In this document: one piece after another, positions 10,790 to 20,085 of the stretch
How the letters are laid out: every line of letters begins with the position of its first letter
Position numbering within the stretch: the stretch's first letter is position 1
From: Pelomyxa schiedti
Taxonomy: Eukaryota; Evosea; Pelobiontida; Pelomyxidae
Direction: 5' to 3'
Assembly: GCA_020536535.1 (NCBI GenBank)
Contig: JAHLWZ010000964.1
Location: forward strand, 1 to 37,382
Length of the DNA: 37,382 bases
Notes under the pieces: model-generated
Database searches by the model: none
The model's input: only the letters and a program-made list of their open reading frames with translations
What the model was told of the DNA's origin: nothing
Made by a program: the position numbers and the translations under genes

Positions 10790-11731
10790 ATGATGCTCCA
10801 CACGGTGGTGACGAAACGTAGCGGGGTCGGGATGGGGCTATCGTCGCCATCGCCATCGAAGCAGTCGCAATACGGGATGCCGCACCACGGCCCCAACGCC
10901 GGGCGCTCGCCAGCCCACGTCGTCGGCCGCGGCGGCGCGGGCGGGGGCGGCGGGGGTGGTGCCCTCGGCTCCGCGTCCTCGCCCCCAGGCGGCGGCGCCC
11001 AGATGAGCGACGAGCACGCGGCCGCGGTGGCCACGCTGAGGCACGCCCTGGATCTGCTGCGGTCCAGCGACCCAGCCTCCGAGCAGCAGCTCGCCGACCT
11101 GGTCGACCGCGAGCTCAGGCAGCAGCAGCACCAGCAGCAGCAGCAGCAGAAGGCGGAAGCCATTGGGGGCGCACAGCAGGCCTCCAGCACTACGACGGGG
11201 GGGCACCACCCCCTCCGTAGGCAGCAGGCCAAGGCACAGGCACAAGGGGGGGGCTGGGGCGTGGAGACCATCACACCCGCAAGGAAGCAGGGGCTGGGGG
11301 GGATAAAGAAGGAGGCTGCTGCATCGAAGCAGCAGGCTGCAGCGGACTCGGCAGTTTCCTCGGCGGCAACTGTGCAGTCAACAAACGAGAACGGCAGTGG
11401 GACAAAAATTGGAAAGAACGCTGTGGAGGACGAAGGTGATGACGATGGAGGTGGTGGTGGTGAGCCGCAGCAGCCGCAACCAAAGCACTACAAACCAAGC
11501 CCAACCACACACAAACCCAAGGCCAAAGCCAAGCCCGCAGCGACCTCGGCTTCTACATCACCACCAACAGTAGGCAGCAGTACTCCCCCTGTTTCGACAA
11601 CCACCATGACAACAAGAAGAAGCTCCAAGTCACGCCTCGCAGCAGCTGCGGCAGCAAACACAAGCACAGGCAGTGGAGCCACAGCTCCCACACCGCCTAA
11701 AACCAGTACACAAATGAATGAGAATATATGA
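10790..11731 (+). CDS. Low-complexity Gly/Gln/Ala/Pro-rich protein; function unknown
   Basis: One uninterrupted frame with no visible intron and locally very high G+C (10880-11250) compared with its neighbours. The start is uncertain: ATGs at 10790, 10793 and 10832 are all in frame. Features in order are a Ser/Pro N-terminus, a Gly tract (GRGGAGGGGGGGALG), one short helical segment that could be folded (DEHAAAVATLRHALDLLRSS then EQQLADLVDREL), a polyglutamine run (about 11115-11150), an acidic-glycine run (EDEGDDDGGGGG), and a Lys/Pro/Thr/Ala-rich tail. The composition suggests a disordered nuclear or RNA-associated protein, but no domain supports that. The long minus-strand frame across 10570-11274 is a shadow of this G+C-rich stretch. 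Confidence 0.6.
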   Translation: MMLHTVVTKRSGVGMGLSSPSPSKQSQYGMPHHGPNAGRSPAHVVGRGGAGGGGGGGALGSASSPPGGGAQMSDEHAAAVATLRHALDLLRSSDPASEQQLADLVDRELRQQQHQQQQQQKAEAIGGAQQASSTTTGGHHPLRRQQAKAQAQGGGWGVETITPARKQGLGGIKKEAAASKQQAAADSAVSSAATVQSTNENGSGTKIGKNAVEDEGDDDGGGGGEPQQPQPKHYKPSPTTHKPKAKAKPAATSASTSPPTVGSSTPPVSTTTMTTRRSSKSRLAAAAAANTSTGSGATAPTPPKTSTQMNENI

Positions 11732-11892
11732 AAATATAATATCTTTTGTGTTGGATAGCAATCACTTGTTAATGGGGATGATTTTTTCACGTTTTTTTGC
11801 TTTCAGAAATGTAACAATTTCATCAGCAGTTGCAACATGAGCTGCTTGACTCCTCTTGTGTGGTGTTAGAGACCAGTGCACTGGATTCTTTT

Positions 11893-12770
11893 TCAGATGG
11901 GTAGATTCAATTGGTAAATCACTGCCAGCAGGCCTTTTAAAGTGGCTTCAGTTCCCAAATTAACTTTTGCACTGCATAGTGACCTTTTAGTTGGTATGTG
12001 TTTTGAATTGAACTAGAGTTGGCTTTCCTTACCACCCACTGAAATTGTGTTCCTTTGAAAATGTCTCAAGTTCACAGTTTGATTTACAGTGGAATTGTTC
12101 ATCACACTTGTGTTGTGTGTTAATCAAAAAATAGAAAGATAATACCTTTTGAGCGGCAAGCCAGCATGGAATGGCTGGTTTATTTGGTTTGGTTGTTTCC
12201 ACATCAATGAGTTTCTTCCACTCCAGCACCCGATCAAAAGATCCAGGATTAGCAATGCCAAAACAAATAAGGGCTCCATTAGCCTGCTTCATGCACGACT
12301 AGTAAAAATAAATGTTCATTATTTTTGAATATTTAATAATATTATTTTTGTTGTGCATACTTTGGCAATGCAAAGGAATCGCTCAGACCCTGTGATAAGT
12401 ATGTTGATAAAGTGAATTTGCTTTTTACACACCCGCAATGTCAACCAGAATCACTCGCACATGGTTCCCCAGCAAATCGATTGTAATTTCCTCTCTGGCA
12501 CTACCCTAGTTTGTCACTAAATCAGCATTTACTTCAAATGGCTTGAACTGTCAGAAACCAGAGTTCCGTGGCTACGCTCTTCATAGGTATCATGCACAAT
12601 GCGACGAACAAGGCACGTCTTCCCACAGTGAACTTCCCCAACCACCACACCACCACTGTATACCACAACTTAGGAGACGATGTGTGTATACTGGCTGGTG
12701 GTGGCCCCTCCAAAAGCCGGTCTGTTTCAGATGGTTGGTCTAACATTTTGTTTTTTTGTGGTTTGATCAC
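11893..12770 (-). CDS. Rab32-like small GTPase, multi-exon, with two frame breaks (possible pseudogene or sequence errors)
   Basis: GTPase motifs are readable in order: P-loop GEVHCGKT followed by CLVRRIVHDTYEER; EEITIDLLGNHVRVILVDIAG with the switch II DIAG, continued after an intron by SERFLCIAK; KQANGALICFGIANPGSFDR then EWKKLIDVE; AAQK joined by an intron to CDEQ (G4, NKxD family form with Gln for Asn); ETFSKEHNFSGW and, after another intron, CAKVNLGTEATLKGLLAVIY. The DIAG switch II and the FxKEHxFxGW.xxSAK-type G5 region are typical of Rab32/Rab38-type GTPases of lysosome-related and mitochondrial membranes. It stops at 11893-11895 with ...LPI and has no C-terminal cysteine for prenylation. 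The frame must shift twice: just before the P-loop in a GTG-rich stretch near 12630-12650, and near 12545 before FKPFE. I cannot tell sequencing error from decay. Confidence 0.75.
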
Positions 12771-13365
12771 GAGGGAATGATTGGGGTGGTGTCATCGGGA
12801 CTGGAGAACACTGGAGGTCGGGTGCCCTGCTGAAAGCTGAGGAAGATTTTGGGAGAAAAACTGCGGCTGGTGCCAGTAATACATTTCAGGGGAGCGGGCA
12901 GGTGAGGGAACTCTGCTGGCAGTTGACCATTTCAGGGGAAATCAGATTTCAGCATCACTGGATTTGCATACGTTGAGAGCCAATTCTAGTCAAAGCTACT
13001 TTGCCGTAATCAGCAGAAGCAGGCTCAGAGTTTCAAGTGTCACTTGATGGATAACCAAAGTGCGAAGTCACTTTTTGGGAGGCAGACAGTCTGGGGGTAG
13101 AAGCACTGTTGCCGATGCCTTGTTTGAGTAAGATATTTGTTTTTTTCAAGGAAATCAGACCAGGAAAACTTTTCCCTCAGTGAAACCTTCACCACCAGGT
13201 GAACACTTTGGCTCACTCAGTAAGGTGTTTGTCTACCACCTGGATCTTTGTTCTTGTTGCTTGGAAGAGGTTGGTTACCCCTAAAACCTTCACCCCTGGG
13301 GCAAAGGTTTTGAGAGGAAAAAAGCTTCAAGCTTCACCCCATGGGTGAAGAAAAAGGTTAATGGC
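12771..13365. other. Intergenic region between the kinase-gene stop and the Rab gene
   Basis: No coding signal was found in this stretch of about 595 bp. It contains, toward the kinase-gene side, three closely spaced inverted repeats (listed separately), plus short T-rich runs near 13137-13147. For both flanking minus-strand genes it is downstream of the kinase gene and upstream of the Rab gene, so it could hold the Rab promoter, but I see no clear core element. Confidence 0.6.
13188..13350. repeat. Three tandemly placed hairpins built on a TTCACC / GGTGAA-like core
   Basis: Inverted repeat 1 is TTCACC-ACCA-GGTGAA at 13188-13203. Inverted repeat 2 is AAAACCTT...AAGGTTTT (13283-13311) with CACCCCTGGGGCA as the intervening sequence. 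Inverted repeat 3 is CTTCACCC-CAT-GGGTGAAG at 13332-13350. The elements share CCTTCACC-like left arms, so they look like variants of one unit. They lie just beyond the stop codon of the multi-domain kinase gene (13366-13368, minus strand), where they could form RNA structure in the 3' UTR or act as DNA elements. Confidence 0.65.
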
Positions 13366-16191
13366 TCAACAGAGTAAGGGCGTGAGCAATGTGATTGCAC
13401 AGGCGGCGGACATCCTGAGGTTCTTCTGTGGGTTCATCATGTCAATTAGCACGCTCACGAAAGCCTCCACTCGCGGGTCGGGTGGTTTGGTAGGAACAAA
13501 GGGAGGCGGCAGTGGGAACGAATCCACGAGGGCTTTGGTTGTGAACCGGCACATGTCACCATTGAGGCGGCTGCCGATGAACTTGTGGTTGGCCGGCAGC
13601 AGTGCGTTGTAGAAAGTGAGGGCGAGGCTGAACGAATCGCACTTTGAGAGCGGGAACAGCTGGGAACCGGCCCTGGGGTTGTTGATGAATGACATTATCT
13701 CTGGTGGGATGGTGCCGAGGTTGCCCCATGTGTTGCCGGTTGGTGTCAGCTGTGCAGCCATTTGGCCTTGTGTGTCTTTGATGCACTCCTGCGCCATCCC
13801 AAAGTCAATCAGAGTGAGTTTCTGTGTCGGTGGGTCGACGACGATGTTGTCCTCCTTGATGTCTCTGTGGATTGAGGTCAGAGGATTGTAAAAAGAAAAA
13901 AGAAAAATGGAGAACCTGTGAACAATTGCATTGGACTCAAGGTGGTTGATTGCGGAAAGAGCTTGGTGAAAAAGGTTCAGTGTGGCACCAACCATCTGCC
14001 GCGGGGGCAATGATGACAAAAGTGACTGTTTATACCCCGATAAAGGTATACCACCACAGGGCATGAAGAACACAAATGACCGATGGTCCTTGGCCCACTC
14101 TTCATAGGCTGGCTTGTCATGAAGCAGTTCAAGGAAGTCTTGTGGCAAGCTGAGTTGGAGTCAATTGAAGTCAAGGAGGACCCAAAAAACCTTGGGATGA
14201 CAAAAGCACCGAGAGGATGAATGACATTCTGGTGATGTGGGATCAATGCAAGCGTCTGAACCTCTGTCATGTATTTGTTCCTCAGCAGTGTTTGTGTGAC
14301 AATTTCATCCATATTAAACTGGAGCTTCATGACCATCATCTGCGGTTCCAGTGAAGCCTTGCTTCCCTGGAACTGGACTTTGAATGCTGCACCATAAGAT
14401 CCTGTTCCAAGGAGCTCTTTCACAGTGAACTGTGAGATTCCGGCTGGAATCAGTGATGTCATGGTGCTGATTGTTTTCTGTAGTGTTGAAAAAAATCCTC
14501 CCAATTGGTTATACCTTGTATTGTGCCAACTCTTCTTCCCACTTCTGCTGGGTAGCTTGGTGTTGAACTTTCAAATTGTTGTTGGTGGTCTCACACTCTG
14601 ACAACCGGGTTCGAAGAAGGGTGTTCTCATCCTGCAGCTAAAAAAAAATAAGATATTATTAATTGGAAAGAGAAGCAACCTTCCTCAAATATGTCTTCAC
14701 TGTTTCGACAATTATTTCAATTTCTTTCCCTTGGACAATCCCAGTTTTGGCGGGACTGTGTATTGTGAAAAGAGGGTAAGGAGAACAAAAAGAGCACATA
14801 AAACTTGCAAATTCATTCCTCAGCAGTGAAAGCACTTTGGTGATGCCTGTCAGCTAATGTAGTGACAATCTCAGAAGGAGGGAAAAATAAACAAGTATAC
14901 TTGAGGAGGTGTGGCAGGTAGACTTAGTGGATGTTCCTTTACTTCAACCAACGGACTGGCAACTGCAGTAGGCTCTTTTTTCTCTGGTACGACATTGGAG
15001 TTTGGTTCCAGAATTCCATTTACGCCACTACCAGTAGCTGCATTTAATTCTGCAGTGGAACCACCAACTCCACTTGGTGTGGCCTCTTCTGCAACAGGGA
15101 TTTTCTGATATGATTATTCATTAAAGACAGTTCTCAGGGTGTTGGTTGTTAGCACTTCCTTACTTCTTTTTCAGTTATTACTCTGACAAATTTGGCTGGA
15201 AACCAGCCAACATCCCCATCAAGTTCCCCCTCCCACCATCCACTGTCATCCTTGATTTTCGTTAGGTTACCAGGAGGAGGAACAAAGGCAACTGTTCGTA
15301 AGACAGCAATTATGTCACCCTTGTGAAAGCCAAGCTCATCTACCCCTTCCGCTTTAAACTGAAAGTCAGCAGTGGCCTTGTATTTTATTTTCTCCTTTTA
15401 TTGTGATGAGTAAGGCACACAAAGTTCGTTCTCCATACATCTGGCAGAAAAAAAATTTAGTGGTATTCATTGATGATGGAAATAACCCTCTGGTAGCCTC
15501 TCTGCAAAGTTGCTTGGAAAAAGACCGATGGCTCCATCCAACTCTCCCTTAAACCAGCCACTGGGATTGTCTTCTAACACATTGAAAATATCACCATCTT
15601 TGAAGGACAATTCAAAGGGATCCTAGAATTGGAATTACCGGGTGACACAAAGGAAAAAGAGAAACCTCAGCATCATAATCATGCCTTGCCCTCATCTATT
15701 CACGAAGTTATAAATCATAAAAAGTTTCAAAGGAGGTAAACCCTGAACAGTACGGGGGTTGGTTGTGGGGAACCCGGTGTTACTACAGGAAATAGAGATG
15801 GCCACTTGCCCCGTTGCTGTTTCACCAGAGTTATTATCGTGACTGTTCCACGGTTTCTGGAAACCTTATATTCCCACTTGCATTTGCCTGGTTTCACAGC
15901 AGCGTACAGCGTGCCCTAACAGTGTTGGTGTAACTAACAAAAAGAAAATGACGTCGCATTACGCCAAGAAGTACCTCACAAATCGGAGCAGCACCCTTGA
16001 ACCCAGCCCTCAATGTAGTAGCAGTGATCACAACGTCTATGTCTCCTTTATTTTTGTTCTGAGGGGGCCTGAACCTCACTGTAACGGTGCTGCCGCCCTG
16101 CAACCACCAAAATGTTGGTGGGACTTTTCGTGACTGAAAAAAACACATTACGAGTGTGTACAAATAGAATAAGGGTTCTCACTGTGGCCAT
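13366..16191 (-). CDS. CS - SH3 - SH3 - coiled-coil - protein kinase multidomain protein
   Basis: The start is MAT at 16189-16191, spliced through GTGAGAACC...TTTTTTTCAG to SRKVPPTFWWLQ. Domain 1 is a CS (p23/NudC-type, HSP90 co-chaperone-like) fold: STVTVRFRPP, DIDVVITATTLRAGFKGAAP, and LYAAVKPGKCKWEYKVSRN (about 15770-16140). Domain 2 is an SH3: ARHDYDAE then ELSFKDGDIFNVLEDN, SGWFKGELDGAIGLFPSNF (about 15500-15700). Domain 3 is a second SH3: ADFQFKAEGVDELGFHKGD, SGWWEGELDGDVGWFPAKFV (about 15175-15370). A Pro/Ser/Val linker (about 14905-15110) follows, then a coiled coil (LQDENTLLRTRLSECETTNN, about 14515-14640). The kinase keeps the Gly loop GTGSYGAAF, the VMKL lysine, HRDIKEDN, DFG, PPE for APE and a subdomain XI Arg. 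A 37-nt intron (about 14477-14513) joins the coiled coil to the kinase, so they appear to be one gene. Likely a catalytically active cytoplasmic signalling kinase. Gene unity rests on splice reading only. Confidence 0.8.
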
Positions 16192-16359
16192 AGAGACCGA
16201 ACAACGACAGGTTTTTCAAATTGTGATTGATTCTGGGAAGTATAAATGAAAATGGAAGAATGGTGATGAAAAGAGGTCTGTTGGATCACAACAAAAGGGA
16301 TGTGAAAGGCTCGCCCTGGGCCCAGGGTGCTGTGGTGGAAACATGGGATTGAGTGGTCA

Positions 16360-17466
16360 TCAGAATGGGAGGCACGAGAGAAAATTTTTGCTGTACACTT
16401 CCTGGCAGGGCAGGGGCAGAGGCTGGCACCACAAACAAAGGCCAGTTAGGGTGTCTACAACACTAATGTTATCACGCCCCTGTGTTACAATGAACCCATT
16501 GGCAATTCTTGACACTGTGCCCAGGAAGTCTTCAGGGATGATGCAACAGGGATGCTCAAAATCTTCTGTTGAGAACACATAGAAGGCCGGAACTGACTCC
16601 CCAGGGAAGAAATACCTTCCCTCAAAGAAGTGGAATGTATCCACTTTGATTGGCTTGGAGCTGCAGCGCCTCATCACTTTGTTTGTACACAGTTGCATCA
16701 AAACATGATCGTTATTCCCGCTCTGCGCATCGCAATACATCTGCCTCACAATGATTCCATGCTTGAAAGACAAATATACGCCCTTGCACACTGTGTCCAG
16801 CTTGAACTCCTGAGTGACTGAAAACACCCCCAGCTTGTGTGTCTTCTCCAAGTCAACAAGCCACAAGAAATTCCTCTCCTCACCCTTCTTCACAGACACA
16901 CATGCTTGGTTCCCGCTCATCAGGTCCATCCACACCAGCTTCTCCCCCTCCGTCATTGTCACCCTGCTGACAACTCTTTCGCCCTGCATAGGCAGTGGGA
17001 TTTGCCACAGCTCCACCGCCTGGTTCTTCAGTGCATACACCACCTGCCACTCATCATTCCTCAGGCACCTTGTCTTCCGTTGCAGATAAGGTTCCGCCAG
17101 CCGGGCCCTCACCCTCCCAGTTTCCGAATCCGCGATGTGCGGGCACTCGCCGGCTCTCCAACTCGAAGCCACGACGCAACCGCGGTCTACCCACCCAATC
17201 ACTTCCACCAGTGCCTGTCTCCTCTGCGAATGCCAAACTTTCAGCACCCCCAGTGTGTGCGACACACTCAGGAACCAGTACCCGACGCAATCCTCCCAGA
17301 TTCGCGCCTGGTTCGGAAAGTCGGTGCCGACGGCTATCCTGCGGCGGGCGCCCATTATCCACTTCCGGCCGATTTCGTCGGCGACCACGCTGCTGGGCAG
17401 CACGGCGAGTGGAGAGCGAGAGGCACACCAACAACGCAAAAGCAAACGAACTGGTGACGTGCCCAT
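16360..17466 (-). CDS. Intronless orphan protein, 368 residues; function unknown
   Basis: This is a single open frame from the ATG at 17466 with no intron, unlike most neighbours, and it is G+C-richer at its 5' end. I recognise no domain. The N-terminus is hydrophobic/basic (LLLRCWCASRSPLAVLPSSV) and could be read as an F-box-like helix or a weak targeting segment; neither is supported further. The body is rich in Trp and in alternating hydrophobic strands, such as YWFLSVSHTLGVLKVWHS, WQVVYALKNQAVELWQIPLP and RNFLWLVDLEKTHKLGVFSV, which would suit a beta-propeller or other all-beta fold, though no WD or kelch signature repeats. The reverse-strand frame at 16837-17457 is its shadow. A lineage-specific gene family is my best guess. 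Confidence 0.65.
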   Translation of the reverse strand: MGTSPVRLLLRCWCASRSPLAVLPSSVVADEIGRKWIMGARRRIAVGTDFPNQARIWEDCVGYWFLSVSHTLGVLKVWHSQRRQALVEVIGWVDRGCVVASSWRAGECPHIADSETGRVRARLAEPYLQRKTRCLRNDEWQVVYALKNQAVELWQIPLPMQGERVVSRVTMTEGEKLVWMDLMSGNQACVSVKKGEERNFLWLVDLEKTHKLGVFSVTQEFKLDTVCKGVYLSFKHGIIVRQMYCDAQSGNNDHVLMQLCTNKVMRRCSSKPIKVDTFHFFEGRYFFPGESVPAFYVFSTEDFEHPCCIIPEDFLGTVSRIANGFIVTQGRDNISVVDTLTGLCLWCQPLPLPCQEVYSKNFLSCLPF

Positions 17467-17704
17467 CTCACGTTCTCCGCCTCTGGGAACTTAACACGCC
17501 CGCTTATCAACTCACCCCCAACATCAATACACCCTTCACTCATCTGCAACAACATTCATGTGAGTGAACTCAGGAGGGGGCTACTTCAGAAGTAGAGGCA
17601 GCCCAACTTGAGTTCTGAGAGTGCCCGCCCTCAGAGAAAATTGAAACCAGAATCACAGAAAAAGAATAAATAAAAAAAATAAAAAAACCGAAGAAACATC
17701 GTCG

Positions 17705-18779
17705 ATGTTACTCAATCGAGCGCGGCAACAACAGCAACAGCAACAACGAAGTGGCGGGGCGACCACGTCGAGCCCAACAAACCCAATGAAAGTATCCGTG
17801 AGATCCCTCACGGTACTAAGGGGTACGCTTCTTTCCCCGTTCAACGCGTAGTTATGGAATTACAATACCATAGTTATTACATATTATCTAATGGTATTAT
17901 ATTTTCGGACATCTGTGTGTTTTTTAACTTGTGGGTTTTTGTTTATTTAGAATTTGGAACCGCAGGGGAGAGGCTACAGATGCCTGATTCTTGTAAGATG
18001 GAATTCCCAGGTGATACCACGATTTTCCGGACGGTTATCTAACTTTTCTTTCAGATGCTCCTATGACACCTGAAACCACTGCCTCGGCCGGGAAATACAA
18101 ACGATTTATTGTATGTGTATTATTAGAGCAAATGAAACCACCTACTTACCACCTTAAAACCCAATTAGGTTCACTTTACACCTCCTGAAGGGGTATTCAG
18201 TCATAAGATTACATATTCTAGCCGCTAACACCTTTTGTAAAAGATTTATGTTGGCGGTACATTCAGAATCGAGTTTGATGTCACCCACGTTCCAGACTAC
18301 CCAATGCACCCCCCAAAAGTCAAGATGCTCACAAAGGTACTCAGAAAATTTATATGTGCTTTCGTAAATCTCATTGATAGATTTGGCACCCCAACATTGA
18401 CACCAATGGAGCCATTTGCCACAACTACCTGAAAACTGACCCTGCCTTCCACGGCGGTTGGACACCTGCTCTTAGGATGCAAGTCCTTGTACAAGCCATT
18501 CTTACCATGTTTGATGTGTGTATTCGGCTTCCTGCTTTTCTTTTCCTTTTTTTACCCCTCTTACCATAAAATAGGAAAAGAGTGATAGTTTCAATCCCGA
18601 GGATCCTCTAAATATCGGTACCTTCCAACCATCATTTCCAATTGGACTTAACCTAACACTCTACAGAGGCAACATCACAATTACTTGAAAATAGACCCGC
18701 ATTTGTTGCAAAGGCCAAGGAATGGGTACGGCTCCATGCCCAACCAGTGCCCATTAAACCCCACTGTGCCGCGTATTGA
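17705..18779 (+). CDS. UBE2F: UBE2F-like NEDD8-conjugating E2 enzyme
   Basis: E2 enzyme that would pass NEDD8 from its E1 to cullins through an RBX protein. The start at 17705 gives MLLNRAR, a polyglutamine run and MKVSVRSL, matching the N-terminal docking peptide and VSVRD motif of UBE2F. Splicing through GTACGC...TTTAG and GTGATACC...TTTCAG (18011-18054) yields LQMPDSCKMEFPDAP. Further exons give TPPEGIYVGGTFRIEFDV, HPPKVKMLTK, the HPN motif in IWHPNIDTNG and the catalytic Cys in GAICHNYLKTD. The insertion after it, DPAFHGGWTPALRMQVLVQA, has the GW.P arrangement characteristic of UBE2F rather than UBE2M. The end is NPEDPLNI spliced to EATSQLLENRPAFVAKAKEW, with the stop at 18777-18779. It converges with the eEF1B gene 170 bp away. 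Confidence 0.88.
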
Positions 18780-18949
18780 TTATAAAAACACTTCCCTCCA
18801 TCTTGTTCTATTCTCTTTCAGTTCATTTGTTTGCAAACAAAACGCAATACGATAAAAGGAAGGGATAAGAGCACAAGTTTTTAGGTTTCTTTTATTTTGT
18901 CAAAATGATACTTCGAGGATGTATATTTAATCGGTAAATGAAGGAACTT

Positions 18950-20085
18950 TCACAGCTTGTTGAAGGAGACAATGTCGACTGACTGGACAATGTCGTCGTG
19001 ATCAAGGATTGTCTCCTCGAGGTTGTCAGTTGAAACCTTCTCGTCCTCAATAATGGCGACAATTTGCAGCTTCTTGATGCCGTAGGCAATGGGTACGAGG
19101 GTTGCTGTGTTGAGTGTTAATGTTGTTATTTGATGATAGAAATATTGTTTGTTATTAATGGAAGAGTGTGCCGGGCTTGTAGATACAAAGAGAAAGGAAA
19201 CATACACGCTCCCCAAAGAAGGCCATCCATCTCGATTCCACGTACAACACCCTCGACTTCGGCCAAGTCAGTCTCATCATCGTAAGGCTTGACATCAAAG
19301 ACAACACGTGACTTGAGGATTTTCTTGGGCTTGGCTGCTTCCGCGGCACGTGCAGCTTCCGCGGCCGCTTTAGCACCCGCCTCCTCTTCCGTGAGGTCGC
19401 TGAAGAGATCGAAATCGTCCTGTGTGGAGTTGAGTGTTTGAATTACTTGGCTTCACTTTTAAATATATGTTGTATCTAGAGGATGCACATACGTCTTTCT
19501 TCTCCGCAGCTGGTTTCTCGGCTGCGGGCTCAGTTGTTTCGGTTGTCGCTGTGGTTTCGGTTGTTTCGGTTGTCTCTGTGGTCTCTGCTGCCTCTTCCGC
19601 GACCTCTTCTACGGCCTCCTCCTCTGCCTCTGCCTCTACTTCCTCTCCGAGCAAACTAATATCAAAGGACGTAAGGCAAAAAAAAAAAAAAAAAGAGAGA
19701 GAGAAGAAGAAAGAAATCAATTTAAGGTGCAAAGTGATGTACATCCAAAGTGTCCAGTGTAGTGTTTTACCCAGACATACAATTAATTTCTTTATTTACA
19801 ATTTCCTTATTTCCTATTATTTTAAAAAAAACGAAAGCAAGAAACAAAGAAATAAACAAGCAGCACATACGCGGCGACTTCGTGCTCCGAGTATGACTCG
19901 ATGTGCCTGTACCACCTCTGTGCGTTGGCGTATGTTTGTGCGGGCAGCTTCCCGATGATCCTGAACACCTCGATGTCGTCCTTGCTGGCAACCCACCCTG
20001 TGATGTAGCTCTTGTCCTCAAGGAATTTGTCGAGTGCCTTGAGTCCCGCTGCTGTGTCGAGGTCGCCAAATTGGTTCGCTGCCAT
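18950..20085 (-). CDS. Elongation factor 1-beta (eEF1B alpha/beta-type GDP-GTP exchange subunit)
   Basis: Guanine-nucleotide exchange factor that recycles eEF1A during translation elongation. There are four exons: 19871-20085, 19493-19655, 19206-19419 and 18950-19104, with phases that join cleanly. Exon 1 is the GST-C-like N domain (FGDLDTAAGLKALDKFLEDK, then AQRWYRHIESYSEHEVAA). Exon 2 is an acidic, disordered linker with repeated ETT units and PAAEKPAAEKKD. Exon 3 has the acidic DDFDLFSDLTEEE, an Ala/Lys-rich hinge, then the exchange-domain start KSRVVFDVKPYDDETDL and EGVVRGIEMDGLLWGAS. Exon 4 has LVPIAYGIKKLQIVAIIEDE and ends SVDIVSFNKL; this tail normally contacts eEF1A. A TATA-like element lies about 85 bp upstream. 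Identification is secure; animal and plant nomenclature differ, so I leave the symbol blank. Confidence 0.95.

Noticed and set aside
10570-11274. 234-residue minus-strand frame rich in Cys/Ala/Ser
   Set aside because: It lies antisense to the Gly/Gln-rich plus-strand gene and across the start of the 9927-10742 gene; its composition is the complement of CAG/GCC-rich sequence.
13366-16191. Calling the gene a mixed-lineage kinase (MLK/MAP3K)
   Set aside because: SH3 and coiled coil are present but in a different order, there are two SH3 domains and a CS domain, and no CRIB motif was seen.
16837-17567. Long plus-strand frames (206, 190 and 119 residues) over the orphan gene
   Set aside because: Three overlapping frames in high-G+C DNA antisense to a better minus-strand frame; no domain and Pro/Ser/Arg-rich shadow composition.
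18011-18054. Reading through DTTIFRTVI as coding in UBE2F
   Set aside because: The frame stops at once (TAA); treating the stretch as a 44-nt GT-AG intron restores the conserved CKxxFPD motif.
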